Part shown: piece by piece, positions 32,224 to 42,797 of the stretch
Layout of the letters: every line of letters begins with the position of its first letter
Numbering within the stretch: position 1 is the first letter of the stretch
Origin: Membranipora membranacea
Taxonomy: Eukaryota > Bryozoa > Gymnolaemata > Cheilostomatida > Membraniporidae
NCBI GenBank assembly: GCA_914767715.1
Contig: OU612068.1
Location: 3,474,001-3,534,000, forward strand
Reading direction: 5' to 3'
DNA: 60,000 bases
Made by a program: the position numbers and the translations under genes
The notes under the pieces: model-generated
The model's input: the letters and a program-made list of their open reading frames with translations, nothing else
The model's database searches: none
What the model was told of the DNA's origin: nothing

Positions 32224-34134
32224 GAGGATGATAGAGCAGAAAGTATGACTTATACACCCAAGTTAGTGGAGCATGTGTTAACTGAATAATCAATCCATAT
32301 AAGGGTATTATACATAATTTGACCAAATATAGACATGTTGTACGTTGACCAAATAATTTCACGTTGTAATCTCAAACCTGAATTTCATTCATTAAGGGAG
32401 AAAGAACTTTAACACACAGATTTAAAAAGATGTGTTGTATGGACTTATTATGTAATGCACTAGGCTTTTCAAAATCAGTCTCCTATGTGGTTAATTGAAC
32501 ACGTGTTTGTTCCGCACCATAGAATTATTATATTATGTATAATAACTCTATGTTTTCCACCTACAGTTACTCAGATTATTACAAGCTTGCTGTTCATGGT
32601 TAATGTTGATGTATTTTGTTTTTATAACTGAGATTGTCTCTGAAGGACAATTGATCAGTCAATGTATTAGAAGTGATAATAACTTAGTTAAGCTGAAAAC
32701 TCAGCAACCTTCGGAGAGTGTGAAAAGTCTCTGCTTTCTGACATTTATTATAATGTTTATATATAGAAGCTATTTTATCAACTTAATCACCATCCCCCTT
32801 TTTTATTATGAATCAACCCTGTACATAAAAACATTGTGAGATATATATCACTCAATATCACTCAATATCAGTATAAAACATGCAACATCTAAATCAAGAA
32901 TGAACAAATTTGCCTGTTTTGGAGTTGCCTCCTCTAGCCTGTAGCAGCTTACCAGTGATAAGTGAATTGAATTGATGTTAATTTGTAACAAAATTTATCT
33001 ATTCAACACATTGATCTCACTTGATCTGTATTTAATCATAGTGACATTGTCAGATAATTCACACAGACTCGACCTCCACTAACCAGTACAGACTTTAGAG
33101 CTTGATAAGACAGTATCAGTTTGATACCCTGTTATCTTCTCACTGCGTTATTATTGTGTGAATTTAGTAGCCAAGTCGTTAACCTATCAGCTGACGTGGG
33201 TATTCTCACTTGTGGGGTGGAATGATTTTCCCGGTTTTTCACCCATACTAACATAAATGAGCCTACAGAGGGAAGGTGAAACTGGAACAAGCAATTCTCA
33301 AGGACCTTGAATCTGTGCTCAGGGAAATTCCAGAAAATGTTATCAAGAAGTTTGAAACTCCCTGATGTAATGTGTATGTTGTTGTGTTCCACTATAGTGG
33401 AAATTTTCTCTTCCCTGTAGAGGACAGCCAAAAGGTCTTATTCTCACTCTCTATCTATCCTTGCCATCATTTGATACACTGGTTAGCCTATCACCATTGT
33501 ATCCCGTCCCCCCACCCCCCAGAGTATCTAAAGTTCAATTCTAAGGTTGTAATACGGCAGCAGGAAGTTAGAACGTAACTGAGCATCATATGATGTCAAC
33601 TTATTAGCAATGGAAAATATCCAGGTAAATTTCCGTTGACTTATGTTGGCTTGAATTAAATTACCTGCCTGGGTATTCTACGAATAATTTACCTGCGCAA
33701 TGCCTAAATCTACATACACTGAACTTAGCGTACTATGATGGTTATATGGTGGAAACGTTGTTGAACTGTGCATCAAACAGTGGAATACTTCTAACTTCAC
33801 CCTAAAACTATATAAGATAAGGTATTTTGGAAAGTAAGCCGTTGCACATGTCTTAACAAAGCGTTTATCCGCCAGGTACCTGTCCATAACCAACATAAAT
33901 GAGACAAAATACATCAGTTGTGTTAGCATCTGCAGATTGAAAAATAAATTCCTACAAAGCACCTAACAATTTGCTCCTTTTAAATAGGACCAATCTCAGT
34001 ACAGTTCATTATTGTTTATCCAAAAAAAATGACAATAAGATTTCAACTAGTGGCACCATATTATACTAAAGCTTTCTTAGTGTCAATTTGATCAAGTCTG
34101 ATCACATTTGCCAGCATTACAGATTGTTCCTAGG

Positions 34135-34150
34135 CTTGCCACGTGGCAAG
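34135..34150. repeat. Perfect palindrome CTTGCCACGTGGCAAG
   Basis: Sixteen bases, fully self-complementary and centred on an E-box CACGTG, in the MND1/BFR1-like spacer. It could be a bHLH-type site or chance. Confidence 0.6.
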
Positions 34151-34472
34151 ACTGGGTTGTTCCAGCAGCTCGAAGGGGAAACTCCGAATATTGCCTGAAT
34201 CAATGTATCAGTTACTTTCCACAACATCAGGCTGTTATATCCACAATATCACACTTTATGTGTGCAGCCGTGTGAGGGTCATCTGATAAGGAGGTTGGAT
34301 TACAATAGTGTTGGAATTTATTACGTCTTGTTGCCAAACACCGGTGTTAATGTAAAGTACTCTACCTCTTACCTGGTGACTGGTGTGATCTTATTATCGG
34401 ATTACAGATCAGAAGCTAAGTGGCAAGACACAAGCTCATGAAAGAACAGATATTTAAGAGGGTTTTCATTAT

Positions 34473-34478
34473 TTTATT
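34473..34478 (-). terminator. Candidate polyadenylation signal (AATAAA, minus)
   Basis: TTTATT on the plus strand, 514 bases beyond the stop of the BFR1-like gene. The position is plausible; no transcript support is visible. Confidence 0.35.
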
Positions 34479-34991
34479 TCTTCAAGATTTACAACCTAAT
34501 AAACTATATACAAAATTGTTTTGTTGGTGATATAAGCCAAAAATGGCTAAACCAACCAGTCGAATTGTTTCTTTTGTTTGTCAAAAGTTGTGGGTGGAAT
34601 ATCAGTAGTCAAGAGCAACAGTGCAACAAAAGGTAAAACATTTCACATGCATTCCAATACATTGAAAGTCTGTGCAATATAAACTCATTCCACATTTAGA
34701 ATAAAGATTAAAAATAGAACTTGTCTTTTTTTAGATGCCCGGACGCTAGTCATTGAGGCATCATTCATGTTAGTATTTCACTGTCAGCCTCTCAAACTCT
34801 TTAGCACCATACATAAATTATTGAGTACCGCACTTCATTACGGATATGTTAATGTAAACAAAGAACCAACTATATAAAAATGTATTTACGTAATAACTAA
34901 TAAATTAGGAAAGAATAGTTTAGTGATATATACAACAGGTGCAATTGGCTAGGTTTCTGAAAGTGGAAAATTTTCTCCCACTTTCATATAG

Positions 34992-37900
34992 TTACGCTAT
35001 TACATTATCGCTCGTTTTTAACTCCATTTCCATTTGGTATAAGCTATCCAGTACAGTCAGCTTGTGCATAATAGAATCCATACTGTCCTCATCACTAGTG
35101 TGTGATAGCTGTTTGGTTAGAGACGACTGATCGCTGTGATCGTCTGGCTGTTCTGACTCTAAGTTGTGTATACTGTCATCTAATAGTTCTTCGATAGAAC
35201 AAGATCTTTGCTCTGGAAACCTTATATGCTGTGTTTGGTTTTCGAGATTATCGGTGATGTCATCAGATTCTTCGTCTATGTCGGCCTCATCTTCACATAT
35301 AATTTGTGGAAGAATAGGACACGAGCTTGTTCTTTTTAGGTCGTCTAGCTTTTGCTCTAGTAAAGGTATGCAGTGTTTGACGTGAAGTAAGGTCATCGGC
35401 GGCACCATGTCGATAGAGACAAATTGGGATAGCACATCTGGCGTATAGCTTATTTTTTTCTGCAAAGAAAAAGAGAATTTAATCATTAACAGAAAGTCGA
35501 TCAGTATTGAATTCACATAGCTAACCATATATGATACAGCTTGGCGTTACACCTATTGGACACAAATTCCTTTTATTGCAAATTCCCCCTTCCTTCCCTA
35601 CTGATCGAAAACAACACATTCTGGATTACTCATTATTAGACAAGCACTTGTTATGCTGTGCCACAATTTAAAGCACCTGCCAACCTGAGAAGCCACCTTA
35701 CTGACAATCACAGGTTCACTTACTGATCATACATCAGTAGCACAGCTCAGTGTCAGTTGGAACTTCTGTCGAGACACCAGAATGTCCGGCAGGTTCCAGC
35801 AGGGTGACAAAGTCAGTAGGCTTTGCCTTAACAAGAAATATAACATCACATGATACTGTATGTTAACTCGTGAGCATCAGCTGCACTGTATGACTCACAC
35901 AAGAGGGATTTTAACAGCTTCATTTCATACACTAGTTGTATTAACCCGATACAACCAGCCTTAGTAAGATATAAATTCTGGCCAACAGCCAAGCTGTCGA
36001 TGAATCATAACCATCAATGAAAATGACATTAATTTGCATGTCTGATTCATCATGCTCTTGAGGCGAATTTGCTAGTTGGACTAACAGACAATTTGATTTC
36101 TCCATTAACCTTATCCCAAATTGCTGGTGCATTTCCTCAACTGGGTATTCTGCTTTTATTTCCCCTAATATTATGCTGTGTTGCCCATGGTGTTTGGTTC
36201 TAGATTATACTGGAATGTGTGCCAACAATGTTGGAAACTGGAATTCCCATAAGTGGAAATTCCACTTGACTCATGACCAAGCATCACATGTTTGACATGC
36301 GATCAATATATCAAAAGGTAGTAAGGGCTTAATTCACTATTATCCCTTTCAATACTCGTATGGTATTGCGTCAGCAATCCACTTTATTACAGTTGTGCAG
36401 ACCAATAAAACACGTGTAAAATGCTGAATGCAACGTGGGTTACTAAGATTATACACGCATGATAATATTAATCATCACTGCCATTATATAATGTGTCTAA
36501 CCCTCCCACAGCCCATGATGCAATGCGGCCAACCTGAGCAGCTCACCTTAAGTTGCCGCTGTGCAGATTTGTCACATCCGACGTGTTTGGTGAGACGCTG
36601 ACAGAACTCGAGCAGCTTGTGACAGCAAACCATCTCAGGTGTTTCAGGCACTTGCTGGTCTGGTTGGCTAGTTCTGTGATTAAATAAACAACTTTGTGTT
36701 ATGCAATTATCAGCATGGTTACATAACTAAGTATCTTCCCCAACAGTGAAAATTATGTAACTTTTTGAGCAACAGCTTCCACTACCAGCTAGATAATATA
36801 GCAGAGGAAGGAAATACTATGAAATTAAAAAATGGCTTTGAAGATGCTTACCCCATGCATCTAGTTGGAATGGAAGACATCTGTCTAGAGAATTGTTGTT
36901 TTCTGTTTTTGGTCTCCAGCTCAGCCTGTTTGACTGCAGCTTTTTGTTCTGAGTAAGACTGTTGGTGTTTAGAGAAAGCCTCTTTCAGCTCGTGTTTTCT
37001 GTCTTTGACCACAACAACGTCTACAGAATGAAGGTAATACTTTAGAATACATCACCTAAAATCGTTCCATCCTCTTATTACCCCTGTTCACAGATCAAGG
37101 GTGTCACAAATATCAACATCATGATTTTGACATAAATCTATATTTCCCTATCTCTCATACATTGCAAAACAGCCCAGTACCAGCACACAGTACCAGCACC
37201 GCTGTGATAAGGAACTGGATTAATCGGCTGAGGGTTACCCTGAGTCATGTGATGCATGAAGAATTCAAAACACTTGATGTTAACTCCACTACATTGCATC
37301 ATGATGAGTTTCCTTATTCCGTTGATGGGAAACTCTTATTGAACTTAAATTGTAGTAGGCTGAAACACAGCTTTAAAAATTCAAGAATGACCTTATATGG
37401 TAGAATCATTATTGTTGCCATAGGAAAGCAAATTTGGTTCATCACTAATTATTGTCATGGTAACACATACCTGCTTTCAGTTTGGTGTCAAGGTCCTTAG
37501 AATCTGTGATTTGCCCTCTTGTTACTTCTTCTAGGTTTCTTATTCTGACAATATCTTTGATAAGTTTATCTCTGTCAGCTCTTTTAAGTTGCTGACTCGA
37601 TCTCAGCTGTTTAAGTTCACTTTGTGTACTCAGAAACTCTCTACAAATAACAAAAAACACAGTCGTCAATATTTAATTCCAAGAACTACTTCTTTGTTAA
37701 TTGAATGCCGGAACTCTTCCTTATTACTTGTATATTGAAACTGTATTATCTGGGATCCCTGGTACATATTATGATTCTATTATGGTGTTGATAAAAAACA
37801 AAGTCCGCATTCATTGAATCGAGTCAATAAACGAGTGCACGTTCATAGCTAGAGGCTCATAAAACAGCTTTGTGTATGTTTCACCTTCACACCAGGCTAA

Positions 37901-40565
37901 AACATGTTTACACCTGATTTTTTTGCTAAAACAAAACACTGCTGCTGCACATAAGCATGTCATGTAGAGGGCACTTCTGTGCTAACCACATCAAGTGCCC
38001 TGACTTGTATAATTGTAGCCAATTTGCACTCTATTCCAAGGTAGTGAAGACTCATAGCACCTACTAATCCTCTACCTGCCTAGACTTGTCTTTGGCAGGC
38101 CAAACTTACAGGCAGATAGACATAAAACATGACAAACATGGCAAACTTACCCGACAACTTTCTTTGAGCGGTTAAGTTTGTCTATCTCGGCCACAATCTT
38201 CTTTTCTTCTGAGTGTTTAAAGTGATGGCTGTCTAAATGAACCTGCAGAGACCTACAACAAATAATAAGGAAACTGATTAGTCATATTAATGTAAGCAGT
38301 TTTCACTTTACGGCATAAATAAGCTTGAAAGCTATTCCAATTCCTGTCGGGACGTGACTGCAGAATGGCAGGAGAGTGTAGAACTCATCACGAGTTTGTC
38401 TGGAACCAATAAAAGCAGCTCAGTTGTTGCATATGCTTGACCTAATGTAATCTATGAGAGGAATGATGACATGCTAAATATTTGGTTTCCTCATTTTCCT
38501 CAATTTCTCAGCCACTCTTGTATTGTACAAGTGAAAAGTGAATGAGAAAACATTAGCCAACAATAAGACCGTTAAAGTTTTCCATGTTATTGAGTCATAC
38601 CATGGCCCTGATGTTAACAAATGAATGGACCTATTGATTACCGCTGTATTGGAAAAATATAATAAGTCAAACAAATTTCAGAGCTATCAGGAATGCGACG
38701 TTTTGACAGCGTCGGTCACCGTGTAGAACAACCTGGTACAAAAATTCCAGCTTCCAGAGTGTTCTAAAATGATAATTATAAAAACTAGCGGTAGCCATTT
38801 CTTATATATTTCCTTATGGGTAAACTATTCATGAATCTATCCCCTATCCTTGAGTGTGGGGAGCATAGGTGGGGAGTTTGAGTAAATAATGTTAACAATA
38901 AACATGTTGTGCACAAGTTATGCTGCTGTGTCAATAATATTTTGCTGCAGAAGGTTACACCTCTGCATAAGGGTGCCAGATTCGGGTGAAGTTTATGCTT
39001 AGTGTTGAAACTGGCAAGTCATGTCAGTGCTTGTTAATTGATCTCTCTATAGGTATTCCATCTTGTGAGTTGAGAATGAATAACAAAACTAGATGCGACC
39101 CTGCACCAAGAATGTGTGTGTTGTGTATAATTGCTACTCTTTTAGATGTAAACATTTTGTGCTGCATGATTATGTAATCGCCGTGCGTCCTATTCTCGTG
39201 ACTAATAACAACAAGGAAAGAAAAACCTGTTGACAAACCTCTCGCAATACATATATACCATACATGTACATAGGCCTACATGCCTATAGATATCTAAGGA
39301 GATACTTGGAGATTTCGGCGAAACAGAGATTTCGTGAAAGTTTTATGATAGTTACCTGATGGCGTTCTCCAGCTTGGTCATGTCTCTGTAGTGTAGTTTA
39401 GACTGTAACTGTATTAATCTCTCGGACTAAAAATAAAGTACATAGATACGTAAGAAACATGTCCATTTCTCTTTGAAATAGGATTAGAGAGACCAACTTG
39501 TGCTATAGAGATTCTCAACTCAGATAATTATAGACCCCTAGTCCGGACTGTATGGTATTTATATTTTCCCTTGATGGTACTTTGTAGATAATCTTGTCCA
39601 CTAATTTCGCATAAGAAAATTCGACAAACAATCAATTATGTGATGTTCCAGATATTGACTGCCTATAATCGTCACACAAGTTAGCAGTCCACCCACTGGA
39701 GATATTTAATGACATATCAATGGAATAGGGTACAGGATCTCATATTCTGGTGGGCTCCACTAAAGAGGAAATAAAAGCCCTATCCTCTGAAGATCTCCGG
39801 TTTTAGGAGGGTTTAGCCTGATCCTGGATCATTAATTTTCTCATCCATTGTAAATGTGCTATCCACTTACCACTTTATTAATGTTGACACTCATGGCTCT
39901 GACATCCTGTTCTACAGTGGCCTTCTGGGTAAATCTCTCATTTCTTTCTTCCCTTAATCTGTCGAGTTTAGCAAACAGCTCATTTAGGCCAGCCTTGTTC
40001 TGAACCTGTCATTATAAGGAAGTGTTTATTAGCTGATATGATCTCATCGAGGAAACTAAAATTGCTTCATACATTCTCAGCAGTTCCAAGCAATGCTATT
40101 GGCTGTGGTGATATGATTCCGCTGGTCGCTTCTTCCCAAATTCACGGCCCCAGAAATTATAGGTGACTAATTTGCGTGGTAAGAAGTGTGTTTTGAGAAG
40201 TTGGGCTCAATTATAAACATCAATCATGTGTAAGGACCCCAACTGATGCAATCATAAATGATGCAAGGAGTATCTTACTCCTTGAATGATGTCACTGTTG
40301 GTATAATTATAGGGTATACAGTAAGTGACTAGGTAGTGCACGCTATACTATATCACAATGGCATAAAACCAACTAGTCTTTGGTTTTTGGCATTTGAGTA
40401 CAACAAGTTTGTGAGGAAATAACTTACAAGTTTTGTGTTTATGTTGTTAATCTCATCTGCGAGCTGGCGACACTGCTGCTCAAATAGTTTCCTAGATGGT
40501 TTGCAGACCTTGCCCTCCATAGCGGCGCACTTTGGTTTTGTGGTATTGTTGTTTGTGTCTGTCAT
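34992..40565 (-). CDS. BFR1/PPI1-like coiled-coil protein
   Basis: Eight exons, 40565-40428, 40005-39871, 39426-39356, 38252-38151, 37640-37471, 37020-36852, 36673-36547 and 35459-34992, join in phase into 459 codons plus TAA. Residues about 25-270 are almost entirely charged helix. The order of motifs is LNELFAKLDRLREERNERF, then KLHYRDMTKLENAIRSLQVH, EEKKIVAEIDKLNRSKKVVG and a second Lys/Arg/Glu coil. This arrangement is that of yeast Bfr1, an mRNP and ER-associated nuclear segregation protein, and of plant proton-pump interactors. That is a pattern-level comparison, not an alignment. The last exon is Ser/Asp/Glu-rich and probably disordered (SDDITDNLENQ, EELLDDSIHNL). An acceptor at about 40580 lies just before the ATG, so a 5' UTR or further N-terminal exon may exist upstream. 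It could be another coiled-coil family; the gene itself is solid. Confidence 0.75.
40257..40291. mobile_element. CAAGGAGT palindrome, copy C, with perfect 7-bp duplication
   Basis: The core 40264-40284 has 9-bp arms CAAGGAGTA and TACTCCTTG around TCT. Exact AATGATG flanks it at 40257-40263 and 40285-40291. It lies in the first coding intron of the BFR1-like gene. Confidence 0.8.
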
Positions 40566-41712
40566 AATCCTTTCAGTTTCTGTAATAATATATACAATTG
40601 TTACTGTCAATGCAGATGATGATATCTAAGCCGGTCGATTAACCATAGCTTAGAGTCATCCGTATGGTTACGCCTACGCCACACCTCGCCCCATACCACA
40701 TAGTAGGCATGCATCTTCTCAACCAACTGTTAACGCATTCATACACGTTGATCATATCTGGAACATTTTCTTGCAATTTCACGATCATTCAATGGTTTCA
40801 TTTCATTCATTCACATAAAAAAGCTGCACAAAAGTGGTCCCTGAAAAATGAATGGATTGCACCAATTCCAGTTACCTGGTAACATTACATAACCCATTTG
40901 TTGCACACATTCAAGCAACATACACTCACTGCAAGTACTTACCACACTGTTACAATGCTGCAGTCACTCTCACATACCACAACAATAAGATGCCACACCT
41001 ATGACACTACAATCCTCCACAGAGCACCTGCTTGCACACAACCACTCACCTTGTGTATCTGATATGTACTAAGTATCGTTGTTACGGTATTCACTATTAT
41101 TACTGACTCAGCAAGTCTATACATGTTATCGGACCATGTGACTTTGTCATTGTACTACACGTGGTTGCCCTTTGACCTAGTTTTCTTTGTTTACAATTTC
41201 ATTATGATTGGCCTTGCACTGTTTTCAGCAAGGACACATAACTCTGATTCATTGGGATAATTTTGTTGAGAGGACAACTCTCAGTTCTCTTATCCTCACC
41301 TATCACACAATTAGACTTCTCCATCTTATCCTGTCCCGAGCATCCTATTCACTGAGGGAACAATGTTAGAGATCCTTTACGATTGTTTCCTTCCATCTCT
41401 GCTTTAGACATTCCTGTTTTCTCCATTCCTCGACTCGCATCTCATGTATTTTTTCTGATATCATCATCTCTTTCTCTCTCGCACACATGTTCAAACCACT
41501 GCAGTCTTCTTCTCATCAGGTCTAATTCATTTGTGACATTTGCTTCTTGCCTGGTGCTTTTGTCCCTAAGATAGCTGGTCATTTATGGCCTCAGAGGTGT
41601 AGGCATGTCATGTTAAAGATTTGGCCTACTCCTTGAGTCACGAGGCTGCTTCTGTTATAAAAAAAATGGCCACGTGACAAGGCTAACAGCAGGAAGTGTG
41701 ACACAATCACGT

Positions 41713-41724
41713 GGGGGGGGGGGG
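41713..41724. repeat. Poly-G tract
   Basis: Twelve consecutive G directly after CACGT; another CACGTG lies about 40 bases upstream. Confidence 0.9.
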
Positions 41725-41999
41725 CAGGTTGTTAATTCATTCACACTCTCCTGCCTTCTACTGTGAGAAAAAATACATTATCTGTAGAAACAATCTACAA
41801 TCTACTGGTTGACCACCTTTGCGTAATAAAAATTCTGAATGATTTTTGCCAGTGAAAATATACATGTGATAATGATCATGACTTAAAGTAGGTCCTATTA
41901 ACACACCAGGTCAGTCACAGTCACAGAAGAGGAAGAGGAAGGTATCCTTAGATTTTTTAATGGGTAGTAAAGAGGATAAATATTACACTGCCGGTGTGA

Positions 42000-42039
42000 T
42001 ATATATGTAATATATATATGTAATATATATATGTAATAA
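42000..42039. repeat. 13-bp AT-rich tandem repeat
   Basis: Three tandem units of ATATATATGTAAT. Confidence 0.9.
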
Positions 42040-42235
42040 TCGCAAGTTTTATTCTCAGCACCAGATTAAGATATATCATAAAATAGTTAAAGTGTTTATA
42101 AGTAGTTGTACCATTACAATATTAACCAATTTTTTCTAAGAAACCAGATGATTGACTATTATTGTAACCACAACCATGTTTTGTGGGATATGATATAGTT
42201 TTAAACTTCCACACAAAAAAATAACAACATGAGAT

Positions 42236-42241
42236 TTTATT
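42236..42241 (-). terminator. Candidate PYCR polyadenylation signal
   Basis: AATAAA on the minus strand, 557 bases past the PYCR stop codon. Position only. Confidence 0.35.
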
Positions 42242-42797
42242 ACCCCAAAAAGAGAGCTACTGGTATTTGGTACGGTAGATGTATGTAGGTGGATATAAAG
42301 ACATAAAAGTAAGTAGGTAGAAGCGCACAGTCAATACCGGATCAACCAATGGCACATTTTACCTGATCAGATCTAAAAGTGACAATCTCAAAAATACTGA
42401 CTTGTTTGTAAAACTCAGACTACGAGGTAAAGTAAGTAATTCAATACAAATGCACCTATATGTTTGACAGTGTTCCCATCAACTGAGAGAAAGAAAAAGG
42501 TACAAAATGTGAAATTCTACTACAAAACGGTAGAGAGTAGAGAGAAAAAACTATTATCACACAATTACTAGATATGGTTTTTGAAGTGGAATAGATCTGA
42601 GATTACTCTGAAGTCAAAATAGAGAAAAATGTGTGAAGTGTGCAGGGCAACTGTCACTGAGAGGGGTCATTCTGACATTCTGTCGATAGGCAGGTGCTTG
42701 TTATTTCCAAACACGAACATCCGTCTTTGACCCGCTAAGACCTTCTTTGATTTTTGTAGACTAAGGATCAATTACTCAAAAAAGTGTTACTTGTGAT

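Larger units (their letters stand above)
32224..34991. other. Convergent spacer MND1 / BFR1-like gene
   Basis: About 2.8 kb of AT-rich sequence holds the presumed 3' UTRs. ORFs up to 99 codons (33132-33431 -, 33678-33962 -) show no recognisable domain. It contains a perfect 16-bp palindrome with a CACGTG core at 34135-34150, a C-rich run at 33508-33520, and a possible AATAAA for the minus-strand gene at 34473-34478. Confidence 0.45.
40566..42797. other. Spacer between BFR1-like gene and PYCR
   Basis: About 2.2 kb holding the BFR1-like upstream region (right of 40565) and the presumed PYCR 3' UTR. It contains a poly-G tract (41713-41724), a 13-bp tandem repeat (42000-42039) and a candidate minus-strand AATAAA at 42236-42241. 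The 63-codon plus ORF at 41383 is low-complexity Ser/Leu and not convincing. Confidence 0.45.

Noticed and set aside
33293-33315. CAAGGACCTTG as a further palindrome-family member
   Set aside because: The 11-bp core lacks the GAGT/ACTC part and the flanking 7-mers do not match at the borders.
41625-41640. ACTCCTTG at 41627 as a family half-site
   Set aside because: No CAAGG arm lies within 40 bases upstream.
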